Origin: Massilia agri
GTDB lineage: Bacteria; Pseudomonadota; Gammaproteobacteria; Burkholderiales; Burkholderiaceae_D
DNA: 64,000 bases
Assembly (NCBI RefSeq): GCF_024753255.1
Contig: NZ_JANUHA010000011.1
Span: 1-64,000 of the forward strand
Reading direction: 5' to 3'
Part shown: positions 18,009 through 26,595 of the stretch, one piece after another
Layout: every line of letters begins with the position of its first letter
How positions within the stretch are numbered: position 1 is the stretch's first letter
The notes under the pieces: model-generated
Database searches by the model: none
Told to the model about the DNA's origin: nothing
What the model saw: the letters and a program-made list of their open reading frames with translations, nothing else
Program-made: the position numbers and the translations under genes

Positions 18009-18674
18009 TCAGCGCAGCGAGCTGCCGAAACGGTCGAAACGCGGCATCCAGTTGCCCTGGTAATCGGCCGATACCAGGATGCGCTCGGCGCGTCCGATCA
18101 GGAGGTGGCGCGGCACGAAGCCGATGTAGCGCGAGTCCGCGCTGTTGTCGCGGCTGTCGCCCAGCATCAGGTAGGCGTCCGCCGGCACGGTCACGGGGCC
18201 GAAGTTGCGCGGCACGGCGCGCTGCGGCATCAGCTGGATGCGGTGCTGGCGGCCGTCGACCGTTTCGACGAAACGCACGGCCTCGAGCTCGCCTTCCGGC
18301 GCGATCTCGCGCGCGGTCTCCTGCGGCGTGTAGTTGGACAATACGCCATTGATGACCAGGCGTTCGTTGCGCATCTCGACCCGGTCGCCCGGCAGCGCCA
18401 GCACGCGCTTGATCAGGCGGGTGCCGTCCGCGGGCGAGGTGAAGGTGACGACGTCGCCCCGCCGCGGCTCGCCGGTGCGCGCCAGCACCACGTCGGTGAG
18501 CGGCAGCTTGACGTTGTAGGCCAGGCGGTTCACAAAAACCACGTCGCCCTCCAGCAGGTTGGGCCGCATCGAGCTCGACGGAATCGGGTTCCAGTCCGCC
18601 ACGGCGGTGCGGAACAAGCCGAAGAGCAGCAGGAACGCCAGGAAACCTTTATTGGCACGCAGGAACGCTTTCAT
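18009..18674 (-). CDS. lepB: Signal peptidase I
   Basis: 221 residues, short for the family. One N-terminal membrane segment (FLAFLLLFGLFRTAVADW), then the catalytic box PSSSMRPNLLEGD with nucleophile Ser35 and the general-base region DGTRLIKRVLALPGD with Lys89, and the conserved GDSRDNSADSRYIGFVP. It cleaves Sec and Tat signal peptides on the outer face of the inner membrane. It is not beside lepA or rnc, where the main lepB of betaproteobacteria lies, so this is probably a second copy. It is divergent from ppk. Confidence 0.9.
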   Translation of the reverse strand: MKAFLRANKGFLAFLLLFGLFRTAVADWNPIPSSSMRPNLLEGDVVFVNRLAYNVKLPLTDVVLARTGEPRRGDVVTFTSPADGTRLIKRVLALPGDRVEMRNERLVINGVLSNYTPQETAREIAPEGELEAVRFVETVDGRQHRIQLMPQRAVPRNFGPVTVPADAYLMLGDSRDNSADSRYIGFVPRHLLIGRAERILVSADYQGNWMPRFDRFGSSLR

Positions 18675-18756
18675 CGGACAACCCTCCTCTTGTTATGATG
18701 AGAACGTTATACGCGGCCATCCTTTAGCAATGCTTAAATGTTAATCACGGATGGCG

Positions 18757-18774
18757 TGTAACAAGGTTGTCATA
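18757..18774 (+). promoter_or_regulatory. Candidate PhoB box upstream of ppk
   Basis: Two heptamers, TGTAACA (18757-18763) and TGTCATA (18768-18774), begin 11 bases apart, the spacing and sequence expected of PhoB half-sites. They end 43 bases before the ppk start. Phosphate control of ppk is known in other bacteria; binding here is inferred. Confidence 0.5.
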
Positions 18775-18817
18775 TTCGCCAACTACACTGCCTGCGCCGA
18801 CACTACGACGCAGACCC

Positions 18818-20974
18818 ATGGATATGAAACACAAGGCTTTGGAGAGCGAGGCCAAGCACCTTCCCGACGGGGGCGCCTTCCTGAACCGGGAATTGTCGCT
18901 GCTCGAATTCAACCGGCGGGTGCTGGCCCAGGCCGAGGACCCTTCCATCCCCCTGCTCGAGCGCCTGCGCTTCCTGACCATCGTGTCGGGCAACCTGGAC
19001 GAGTTCTTCGAGGTGCGCGTGGCGAGCCTGCTGGCCCAGCACCAGATGGAGGCCGGCCACAACGGCATCCCCCACGCGCTGTACCACACTCTGGAGCGCG
19101 CCAGCACCGAGTGCCGCCACCTGATCGACCGCCAGTACAAGCTGTTCAACCAGGAGATCCTGCCGCGCCTGTCCGAGAACGGCATCCACATGCTGCGCCG
19201 CGGCGAGCGCAATGCCGCCCAGCGCGCCTGGGTCAAGGCCTTCTTCGACAAGGAAGTGCGCCCGCTCCTGACGCCCATCGGGCTCGATCCGGCCCACCCT
19301 TTCCCGCGCGTGGTCAACAAGAGCCTGAACTTCATCGTGGAGCTGGCGGGCAAGGACGCCTTCGGGCGCGGCACGGGCATCGCCATCATGAAGGCGCCGC
19401 GCGTGCTGCCGCGCGTGATCCGGCTGCCCAGCGAGCTCTCGGATAAAAAGGGCGAGTCCTACTGCCTGCTCTCCTCCGTGATCCAGGCCCACATGGCCGA
19501 CCTGTTCACTGGCCGCGAAGTGGTGTCCTACTCGCAGTTCCGCGTCACCCGCAACAGCGACCTGTGGGTGGACGAGGACGAGGTCAAGAACCTGCGCCAG
19601 GCCCTGCAGAGCGAACTCCACGCCCGCAACTATGGCTTCGCCGTGCGCCTGGAGGTGGGCCGCGCCTGTCCGCCGCACCTGTCGAACTTCCTGCTCGACC
19701 AGTTCGGGATCGACCGCTCGCGCCTGTTCGCGGTGGACGGCCCCGTCAACCTGGGCCGCATGCTGGAGATCGTCAACACCCAGGACAAGTCGGAGCTGAA
19801 GTTCGCGCCCTTCACGCCGGGCTTCCCGGCGAAGCTGACGGGCCCCGACATCTTCGCCACCCTGCGCCGCCAGGACGTGCTGCTGCACCATCCCTTCGAG
19901 TCCTTCCAGCCGGTCATCGACTTCATCATGCAGGCAGCGAACGACCCCTGCGTGGCCGCGATCAAGCAGACCATCTACCGCGCCGGCATGAACTCCGACC
20001 TGATGGAAGCGCTGATCGCCGCGGCGCGGCGCGGCAAGGAAGTCACGGTCATCGTCGAACTGATGGCGCGCTTCGACGAGGAAGCCAACATCAACTGGGC
20101 CGAGCGCCTCGAACAGGCAGGCGCCCAGGTGGTGTACGGCGTGGTGGGCCTGAAGACCCACGCCAAGCTGGCGCTCGTCCTGCGCCGCGAGGAGAACGGC
20201 CTGCGCCGCTACGCCCACCTCGGCACCGGCAACTACAATTCGACCACGGCCAAGTTCTATACCGACTTCGGCCTGCTCACCTGCGACGACGAGATCACGG
20301 CCGACGTCAACGAAGTCTTCATCCACCTCACCAGCCTGACCCGCCCGAAGGCCATCACCAGCCTGTGGCTGGCGCCCTTCTCGCTGCAGAAGGAAGTCGT
20401 GCGCGCGATCCGCGAGGAGGCCGCCATCGCAAAAGCGGGCCGTCCGGCGCGCATCATCGCGAAGATGAACTCCCTCACCGACGATTCGGTCATCAAGGCG
20501 CTGTACGAGGCGTCGCAGGCGGGCGTGCGCATCGACCTGATCGTGCGCGGCGCCTGCTCGCTGCGCCCCGGTGTCGCCGGCCTGTCCGAGACTATCCGCG
20601 TCCGCTCGATCGTCGGGCGCTTCCTCGAACATTCGCGCATCTTCTACTTCCGCAACGGCCTGAAGCACGACATCTATCTGTCGAGTGCGGACTGGATGAA
20701 CCGCAACCTGTTCCGGCGGGTCGAAGTCGCCTTCCCGGTCCGCTCGCCGGCGCTCAAGCGCCGCGTGCTGCGCGAAGGCCTGCACCCCTACCTGAAGGAC
20801 AACGTCAACGCCTGGGAACTGGGCAGCGACGGGCATTACCGGCGCAAGAAGACGCGGGGCAGCCAGAAGGCCTTCAGCGCCCAACAAACCCTGATGGAGA
20901 CGCTCGGCGCGGGCGTTCATTCGAACAAGGAGAACGAACATGGACCTGATCCTGTGGCGCCACGCCGAGGCTGA
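18818..20974 (+). CDS. ppk: Polyphosphate kinase 1
   Basis: 718 residues from ATG 18818 (another at 18824; ribosome-binding site weak). It makes polyphosphate from ATP. The N-terminal domain begins FLNRELSLLEFNRRVLAQA and includes GNLDEFFEVRV. The two phospholipase-D-like domains carry the phosphorylated His in GLKTHAKLALV, the adjacent HLGTGNYNSTTAKFYTD, and the second conserved His in GRFLEHSRIFYF. After the usual end there is a ~35-residue tail (KKTRGSQKAFSAQQTLMETL…), and the reading frame runs 35 bases into sixA. The tail is basic then mixed, with no known motif. It faces ppx. Confidence 0.97.
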   Translation: MDMKHKALESEAKHLPDGGAFLNRELSLLEFNRRVLAQAEDPSIPLLERLRFLTIVSGNLDEFFEVRVASLLAQHQMEAGHNGIPHALYHTLERASTECRHLIDRQYKLFNQEILPRLSENGIHMLRRGERNAAQRAWVKAFFDKEVRPLLTPIGLDPAHPFPRVVNKSLNFIVELAGKDAFGRGTGIAIMKAPRVLPRVIRLPSELSDKKGESYCLLSSVIQAHMADLFTGREVVSYSQFRVTRNSDLWVDEDEVKNLRQALQSELHARNYGFAVRLEVGRACPPHLSNFLLDQFGIDRSRLFAVDGPVNLGRMLEIVNTQDKSELKFAPFTPGFPAKLTGPDIFATLRRQDVLLHHPFESFQPVIDFIMQAANDPCVAAIKQTIYRAGMNSDLMEALIAAARRGKEVTVIVELMARFDEEANINWAERLEQAGAQVVYGVVGLKTHAKLALVLRREENGLRRYAHLGTGNYNSTTAKFYTDFGLLTCDDEITADVNEVFIHLTSLTRPKAITSLWLAPFSLQKEVVRAIREEAAIAKAGRPARIIAKMNSLTDDSVIKALYEASQAGVRIDLIVRGACSLRPGVAGLSETIRVRSIVGRFLEHSRIFYFRNGLKHDIYLSSADWMNRNLFRRVEVAFPVRSPALKRRVLREGLHPYLKDNVNAWELGSDGHYRRKKTRGSQKAFSAQQTLMETLGAGVHSNKENEHGPDPVAPRRG

Positions 20975-21431
20975 GCCGCACGTCGCGGAAGGCGACGAGG
21001 CAGGCGACCTGAAACGGGCGCTCACGCCCAAGGGCAAGCGCCATGCCGCCCGGGTCGGCGCCTGGCTGCACCGCCAGCTGCCGGACGACGTGCGGGTGCT
21101 GTGCAGCCCGGCCAAGCGCTGCGTGCAGACGGTGGAGGCGCTGGGGCGCAACTACAAGCTGGTGGAAGCGCTGGCGCCGTATTCGTCGGCCGAAGCCATC
21201 CTCGATGCCTGCGGCTGGCCGGATCACCGCCAGCCGGTGCTGGTCGTGGGGCACCAGCCCCTGCTGGGCGAAGTGGCCTCGCTGGTGCTGGCCGGCAGCA
21301 AGATGGACTGGCGCATCAAGAAGGCGGGGGTGTTCTGGATCAGCCAGAAGATGGGCGGCGACAAGGACGAGGGCAATGCGCCGTACGTGAAGCTGGTGGT
21401 CGGGCCGGATTTCGTCGGCCAGCTGCGCTGA
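20940..21431 (+). CDS. sixA: Phosphohistidine phosphatase SixA-type
   Basis: 163 residues of the histidine phosphatase superfamily: RHAEAE with catalytic His8 (RHA instead of RHG, as in SixA), and the second His in VVGHQPLL (His105). SixA removes phosphate from phosphohistidine, for example on ArcB or nitrogen-PTS proteins. AAGGAGAACGAAC before ATG 20940 gives a good ribosome-binding site inside the end of ppk; the genes overlap by 35 bases and are probably coupled. Confidence 0.93.
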   Translation: MDLILWRHAEAEPHVAEGDEAGDLKRALTPKGKRHAARVGAWLHRQLPDDVRVLCSPAKRCVQTVEALGRNYKLVEALAPYSSAEAILDACGWPDHRQPVLVVGHQPLLGEVASLVLAGSKMDWRIKKAGVFWISQKMGGDKDEGNAPYVKLVVGPDFVGQLR

Positions 21432-21432
21432 T

Positions 21433-22887
21433 TCAAATCTCCCTGGCCTGGAACGCGATCCCGATCTCGCTCCAGGCTTCTTCTTCCTTCATCAGCCACG
21501 GCCACAAGGTCGGATGTTTGCCCAGCAACTGCGCCGGCAGATCGAGCTCGATCCGCGTGGCCTTCATGCGCGCCTTCATCCCCGCCAGGTCGTCATCCGC
21601 ACGCGCGTGCATGCACACCACCGCCATGCGCAGCGCCAGCACGGCCTTGGCCAGGTCGAGGTCGAACAGGGCGTCGCGGATCTTGCGCAGATTGCCCTTC
21701 TGGCCCAGCAACAGGGTGCCCATCAGGCGCTGCTCGCGCGTGGTGAAGCCGGCCAGGTCGGCGTGCTCGACGATGTAGGCGCCGTGCTTGTGCGCCCCGG
21801 TCATCGAGATGGCCAGGCCGACTTCGTGCAGCATCGCGCTCCAGCACAGGTAGGGGTGGCGCGAGTCGAGCGGCTCCAGCTGCTCGTAGACCTTCGAGGC
21901 GATGCCGGCGGTGCGCATGGCGCGCTGGCCGTCCACGCCGAAGCGGCGCATGCAGGCGCGGATCGCCGCGTCGCGCCGGTCGCGGCTGTTCGCGCGCAGC
22001 TCGAGGTCGGACAGCACGCCCAGGCGCAGGCCGGCGTTGATGGCGGTGAGGCGCGCGATGCCGAGTTCCTGCATCACGCCGATCAGCACCGTCAGGCCGC
22101 CCACCATCACAGGCACCCGCTCCTTCTTGATGCCCGGCATGCTGAAGGCATCGACGTGGCCGAGTTCCAGCAGGATGTCGCGCAGCGCGTGCAGGCTGGC
22201 CTGCGACATGCCGCCGTCGCCGATGCTGTTCTTCGCGATCACTTCGGCGATGGCGCGCATGGTGCCGGAGGAGCCGTAGGCCGCATCCCAGCCCTGGGCC
22301 CGGTACAGGTCCGCGGCGTCCTCGAAACGGGCGCGCGCCTCGGTGACGGCGGCGTCGAAGCGGCTTGCCGTGATGCGGCCGTCCGCGAAGAAGGCGGCGG
22401 TTTGCGGATGGGTGCCGATGCCGAAGGATTCGACCAGGGTGATCTCCGGCCCGATGGCGGCGATGACCTCGGTCGAGCCGCCGCCGATGTCGACCACGAT
22501 GCGGCGCTCGTCCGGCTTGTCGATGGCGCGCGCCACGCCCATGTAGATCAGCCGGCCCTCTTCCTCGCCCGAGATGACTTCGATGGGATGGCCGATCGCC
22601 GCCTCCAGCTGCGGCAGCAGCTGGTCGGCATTGCGCGCCACGCGCAGGGTGTTGGTGGCGACCACGCGCACGGCGTCGAGCGTGTATTCGTCGAGGATGG
22701 CGCGGAAATCCTGCAAGGTGCGCACGGCCGTGCGCATGGCGGAGTCGCTCAGCAGATTGTCCTTGTCGAGGCCTGCCGCGAGGCGGATCGGATCGCGCGC
22801 GGTGCGCACGATGTGCATGCGGCCGCCCGCCGGCTCGCCGATGTGAAGCCGGAAGCTGTTGGACCCGAGGTCCACTGCTGCAAACAT
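21433..22887 (-). CDS. ppx: Exopolyphosphatase (Ppx/GppA family)
   Basis: 484 residues. ASKHA fold: VDLGSNSFRLHIGE at the start, SGEEEGRLIYMGVARA in the middle, and the phosphate-2 loop VVDIGGGSTEV. The C-terminal half is HD-like (SAMLHEVGLAISMTGAHKHGAYI). It degrades polyphosphate from the ends and may hydrolyse pppGpp. The stop lies one base from the stop of sixA, so synthesis and degradation genes converge, the standard Burkholderiales layout. Start at ATG 22887. Confidence 0.96.
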   Translation of the reverse strand: MFAAVDLGSNSFRLHIGEPAGGRMHIVRTARDPIRLAAGLDKDNLLSDSAMRTAVRTLQDFRAILDEYTLDAVRVVATNTLRVARNADQLLPQLEAAIGHPIEVISGEEEGRLIYMGVARAIDKPDERRIVVDIGGGSTEVIAAIGPEITLVESFGIGTHPQTAAFFADGRITASRFDAAVTEARARFEDAADLYRAQGWDAAYGSSGTMRAIAEVIAKNSIGDGGMSQASLHALRDILLELGHVDAFSMPGIKKERVPVMVGGLTVLIGVMQELGIARLTAINAGLRLGVLSDLELRANSRDRRDAAIRACMRRFGVDGQRAMRTAGIASKVYEQLEPLDSRHPYLCWSAMLHEVGLAISMTGAHKHGAYIVEHADLAGFTTREQRLMGTLLLGQKGNLRKIRDALFDLDLAKAVLALRMAVVCMHARADDDLAGMKARMKATRIELDLPAQLLGKHPTLWPWLMKEEEAWSEIGIAFQAREI

Positions 22888-22962
22888 ACGCGCTCTCGTC
22901 TGGTGGTGTCGTCGGGAGCAGTATACAGGCTCACGGCGCGCTTTTGCAGGGCCGCGCCTACC

Positions 22963-23145
22963 TTATCGCTTCGCCGGCTGGCGGCGCAGGCCGTACCAGG
23001 CGCCGGCCAGCACCGGGGCGCCCAGCGTCAGGCTCGATACCAGGTCCCAGACGCCGTCGCCCAGCAGGGCGGCGACGAGGCCGATGGTGGTGAGCACGCC
23101 CAGCAGGATGGGCGCACCCCAGATTTGGGATGGTGTGCGGATCAT
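22963..23145 (-). CDS. Small two-helix membrane protein coupled to the PepSY gene
   Basis: 60 residues: MIRTPSQIWGAPILLGVLTT, then a second hydrophobic segment (LTLGAPVLAGAWYGL), then a basic tail RRQPAKR. The start overlaps the stop of the PepSY-family gene by four bases (ATGA), implying translational coupling. Similar small proteins often sit beside PepSY iron-transport proteins, but no biochemical role is known. The same region in another frame is only a shadow of the PepSY gene. Confidence 0.8.
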   Translation of the reverse strand: MIRTPSQIWGAPILLGVLTTIGLVAALLGDGVWDLVSSLTLGAPVLAGAWYGLRRQPAKR

Positions 23146-24317
23146 GATGCCTTGTTGGATGCGGCCAGCGCCGGCGCCTCGTGCGCCGCGCCCTGACCTT
23201 GCTTGAGGGGTTTGGGGGCGCGGTTGCGCTTGAGCCAGAGATACAGGCCGCTGCCCAGGAGGATGATGGTGCCGATGTCGAGCAGCGCCCACAGGAGCTT
23301 CATGGGCTGGCCGCCGTAGTCGCCGAAGTGCAGCGGCTGCGACAGCAGCAGCGCGGTCAGGTACCAGGGCAGCTCGCGCTGGTCCGTGATCTCGCCGGTG
23401 GCGGCATCGATCAAGACAGGCTTGTACAGGCGCGAGCTGAAGGCTTCGTCGCCGCGCATGAAGACGCCGTAGTGGTGGGGACTGGAGAACGGCGTGCCGG
23501 GGAAAGCCACGAAGCCGACCTTCATGCCCGGCTCCGCGCTTTCCGCGCGCACGATGGCTTCGTGCAGCGACGACATCCTGGTGACCTGCGGCTGGCCCTC
23601 GTAGGGCTTGAGCATGACGGCGAGCTCGTTGTTCTGCCAGTACTTGAGCAGCAGGTCGGCCCAGGTATTGACCATGCCGGTCGCGCCCACCACGAAGACC
23701 CAAACCAGGGTGACGATGCCGAGCAGGTTGTGCAGATCGAGCCATTTGATGACGCGGCTGCGCTCGTGGCGCACGGCGCCGAAATCGAGCTTGCGCATGA
23801 AGGGGGCGTACAGCACCACGCCGCTGACCACGGCGACGATGAGCAGCAGGCCCATGAAGCCCAGGAAGAGTTTGCCCGGCAGGCCCGCGAACAGGTCCAC
23901 GTGCAGGCGGAACATGGTCGACATGAAGACGCCGCCCTCGAAGGCCGGCTCGGTGATGACCTTGGTGGTGCGGGAATCGACGGCGATCGGCTTGTAGTGC
24001 TCGTCGTTCGGATGGTCGCCCAGGGTCACGTTCCAGATCGCCGGCTCGTCGATCTCCATCGAGATGTACATCGGGATCTTGGTCGGATACAGGGCCTGGG
24101 CCGAGGCCAGCACGGCGTCGATATTGCCGCGCGGAGGATTCGTGCCCATCTCCGCCGGGAGGGCCGGGGCCTCGACGTCGGTGCCGAGCAGGTGGCCGAT
24201 CTCATGGTGGTAGATCAGCGGCAGGCCGGTCAGGCACAGCAGCAGCATGAAGACGGTGCAGACCAGGCTGCTCCACTTGTGGATCCAGCTCCAGCGGCGG
24301 AGATTCGAGGGGGACAT
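23142..24317 (-). CDS. PepSY-associated transmembrane protein (iron-uptake linked)
   Basis: 391 residues from ATG 24317. A longer start at 24362 would place its first codons inside a Fur-like box, so it is disfavoured. The first membrane helix follows RRWSWIHKWSSLVCTVFMLL; helices recur at LFLGFMGLLLIVAVVSGVVLY, LHNLLGIVTLVWVFVVGATG and near the end (LLDIGTIILLGSGLYLWLK). The periplasmic loop holds the PepSY-like region. Conserved His residues (HKW, HHEIGH, HVD, HNLLG) suggest haem or metal contact. Relatives act in reduction or transport of ferric siderophores. It is divergent from a TonB-dependent receptor with shared Fur-like sites. Confidence 0.9.
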   Translation of the reverse strand: MSPSNLRRWSWIHKWSSLVCTVFMLLLCLTGLPLIYHHEIGHLLGTDVEAPALPAEMGTNPPRGNIDAVLASAQALYPTKIPMYISMEIDEPAIWNVTLGDHPNDEHYKPIAVDSRTTKVITEPAFEGGVFMSTMFRLHVDLFAGLPGKLFLGFMGLLLIVAVVSGVVLYAPFMRKLDFGAVRHERSRVIKWLDLHNLLGIVTLVWVFVVGATGMVNTWADLLLKYWQNNELAVMLKPYEGQPQVTRMSSLHEAIVRAESAEPGMKVGFVAFPGTPFSSPHHYGVFMRGDEAFSSRLYKPVLIDAATGEITDQRELPWYLTALLLSQPLHFGDYGGQPMKLLWALLDIGTIILLGSGLYLWLKRNRAPKPLKQGQGAAHEAPALAASNKAS

Positions 24318-24344
24318 GAGGCGTCGGGGTTGCTTGAACAGGAG

Positions 24345-24363
24345 AATAATAATGGTTCTCATT
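24345..24363 (-). promoter_or_regulatory. Fur-like box for the PepSY gene
   Basis: AATAATAATGGTTCTCATT matches about 12 of 19 positions of the Fur consensus. It lies 28 bases before the chosen PepSY start, in a promoter position. Confidence 0.5.
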
Positions 24364-24385
24364 TACAGAGGCAAGCCGAAACCGG

Positions 24386-24404
24386 TAAAATGACAATCAT
24401 TCTC
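24386..24404 (+). promoter_or_regulatory. Fur box for the TonB receptor gene
   Basis: TAAAATGACAATCATTCTC matches about 15 of 19 positions of the consensus GATAATGATAATCATTATC. It sits 22 bases before the receptor start, consistent with iron repression of the divergent pair. Confidence 0.7.
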
Positions 24405-24426
24405 AATAAGAACACCGCTTACGCTC

Positions 24427-26565
24427 ATGAAACTGCTTCGCCTCTCCCCGATCGCCCTCGCCGTCGCCGCCTTTGCCGTCCACGCCCAGGAAACCGCCAC
24501 CGAGCCCGTCGCCACCGTCGTCGTGAGCGCCTCGGCCGACGCTTCCGCACAGGGCCTGCCCTCCGCCTACGCCGGCGGCCAGGTGGCCCGCGGCGGCCGC
24601 CTCGGCCTGCTGGGCAATGTGGACATCATGGACACGCCCTTCAACACCACCAACTACACCCTCGGCATCATCCAGGACCAGCAGGCGCGCAGCGTCGGCG
24701 ACGTGGTCGCGAACGACCCGGCGGTGCGCTCGGCGCGCGGCTTCGGCAACTACCAGGAGCTGTACATGATCCGCGGCTTCCCGGTCTACTCGGACGACAT
24801 GGCCTACAACGGCCTGTACGGCCTGCTGCCGCGCCAGTTCGTGGCCTCCGAGCTGCTCGAGCGCGTCGAAGTGCTGCGCGGCGCCAACAGCTTCGTCACC
24901 GGCGCGCCCCCGGGCAGCGGCGGCATCGGCGGCTCCATCAACCTGCTCCCGAAGCGTGCGGCCAACAAGCCGCTCACGCAGGTGACGGCCGGCGTGGAAA
25001 CCGGCGGCCAGGGCTACCTCGCGACGGACGTCTCGCGCCGCTTCGGTGAAGAGAACCGCCTCGGCGTGCGCGTGAACGCCGTGCGCCGCGACGGCGACAC
25101 CGCGGTGGACCGCGAGAGCCGCGAGCTGAGCGTGTACGCGGTGGGCATGGACTACCGCGGCCGCGGCTACCGCCTGTCGGCCGACATCGGCCACCAGGAC
25201 CACCAGTTGCGCGGCGCGCGTCCGAGCGTCACCGTGAACGACGCGCTGCCGATCGTGGCCGCGCCCGACAGCGACAGCAATTACGCCCAGCCCTGGACCT
25301 TCTCAGGCGAGCGCGACACCTTCGGCACCCTGCGCGCGGAAGCCGACCTGCCTGGCGGCGCCACCGCCTGGGCGGCCCTGGGCATGCGCAAGGGCGATGA
25401 ATTCAACATCATCTCGTCGCCAACGGTCACCGCCCTGAATGGCGCCACCACCATGACCCGCTTCGACAATGTGCGCGAAGACGATGTGCGCACCGGCGAG
25501 GTCGGTGTGCGCACGGAACTGAAGACCGGCGCGGTTTCGCACAAGCTGAGCGCCTCGGCGTCGACCTTCCACGCCGAGTCGAAGAACGCCTACGCGATGA
25601 GCGACTTCGCGGGCTTCCCCTCGAACCTGTATCGCCCGGTGGACGTGGCCGCGCCCTCCTCCGCCTTCTTCACGGGCGGGAACATGAACAACCCGCTGCT
25701 GACCCAGAAGACCATCGCCTCGAGCCTGGCGATCGCGGACACCCTCGGCTTCCTCGACGAGCGCGTGCTGGTGACGGTGGGCGCGCGCTACCAGAAGCTC
25801 AAGGACTACGGCTACGACTACGGCACGGGCGCGCCGAACGCCGCCTATGAAGAAGGCGAACTGACGCCGGTGGCCGGCATCGTCTACAAGCCCGTCAAGA
25901 GCGTGTCCGTGTACGCCAACTATGCGGAAGCACTGCAGAAAGGTCCGGTCGCTTCGGGCGTCAACATCGTCAACCAGGGCGAAGTCTTCGCACCCTACGT
26001 CTCGCGCCAGAAAGAAGTGGGCGCCAAATACGACAGCGGCAAGCTGGGCATGAGCGCGGCGGTATTCACCACCTCGCGTCCGAGCGGCGCCGTGGTCGAC
26101 AACCGCTTCGGCATCTATGGCGCCCAGCGCAACCGCGGCGTGGAAATGAATGTGTTCGGCATGCCGATGCAGGGCCTGCGCCTGCTGGGCGGCCTGACCC
26201 TGCTGGACGCCGAACAGGAAAGCAGCGGCAAGGACGTGATCGGCGTGCCGAAGACCCAGCTGAACCTGGGCGCCGACTGGGACGTCCCGGGCGTGCAGGG
26301 CCTGGCGCTGAACGCGCGCGTGCTGTACACCAGCAAGCAGTACGCCAACGACGCGAACACCCAGCAGCTGCCCTCGTGGACCCGCCTGGACATCGGCGCG
26401 AACTACCTGCTGCGCTTCATGGACCGCGACGTGACGCTGCGCGCACGCATCGACAACGTCACCGACAAGCGCTACTGGGCATCGGCGGGTGGCTATCCGG
26501 GCTACGGCTACCTGGTGCAGGGCAACCCGCGCAGCGTCGTGGTCTCGGCGACCGTCGACTTCTGA
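24427..26565 (+). CDS. TonB-dependent siderophore receptor
   Basis: 712 residues. Signal peptide MKLLRLSPIALAVAAFAVHA. The plug domain has DQQARSVGDVVANDPAVRSA, the MIRGFPVYSD segment and ELLERVEVLRGANSFVTGAP. A 22-strand barrel follows, ending in an aromatic residue (ATVDF) as outer-membrane proteins do. A clear TonB box is not obvious; VATVVVSASAD just after the signal peptide is the best candidate. It imports ferric siderophores across the outer membrane; which one cannot be read. The Fur box upstream and the divergent PepSY gene support an iron role. It is followed by a hairpin at 26572-26595. Confidence 0.94.
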   Translation: MKLLRLSPIALAVAAFAVHAQETATEPVATVVVSASADASAQGLPSAYAGGQVARGGRLGLLGNVDIMDTPFNTTNYTLGIIQDQQARSVGDVVANDPAVRSARGFGNYQELYMIRGFPVYSDDMAYNGLYGLLPRQFVASELLERVEVLRGANSFVTGAPPGSGGIGGSINLLPKRAANKPLTQVTAGVETGGQGYLATDVSRRFGEENRLGVRVNAVRRDGDTAVDRESRELSVYAVGMDYRGRGYRLSADIGHQDHQLRGARPSVTVNDALPIVAAPDSDSNYAQPWTFSGERDTFGTLRAEADLPGGATAWAALGMRKGDEFNIISSPTVTALNGATTMTRFDNVREDDVRTGEVGVRTELKTGAVSHKLSASASTFHAESKNAYAMSDFAGFPSNLYRPVDVAAPSSAFFTGGNMNNPLLTQKTIASSLAIADTLGFLDERVLVTVGARYQKLKDYGYDYGTGAPNAAYEEGELTPVAGIVYKPVKSVSVYANYAEALQKGPVASGVNIVNQGEVFAPYVSRQKEVGAKYDSGKLGMSAAVFTTSRPSGAVVDNRFGIYGAQRNRGVEMNVFGMPMQGLRLLGGLTLLDAEQESSGKDVIGVPKTQLNLGADWDVPGVQGLALNARVLYTSKQYANDANTQQLPSWTRLDIGANYLLRFMDRDVTLRARIDNVTDKRYWASAGGYPGYGYLVQGNPRSVVVSATVDF

Positions 26566-26571
26566 TGCAGC

Positions 26572-26595
26572 GAGCTCCCGCGCAGGCGGGAGCTC
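26572..26595. terminator. Hairpin between convergent receptor and SDR genes
   Basis: Perfect 10-bp stem GAGCTCCCGC/GCGGGAGCTC with a 4-base loop, 6 bases past the receptor stop and reaching the SDR stop. There is no T run, so it is a weak or bidirectional terminator. Confidence 0.55.

Noticed and set aside
19564-20949. 461-residue plus-strand frame inside ppk
   Set aside because: Out-of-frame shadow of ppk, dominated by Arg, Pro and Gly.
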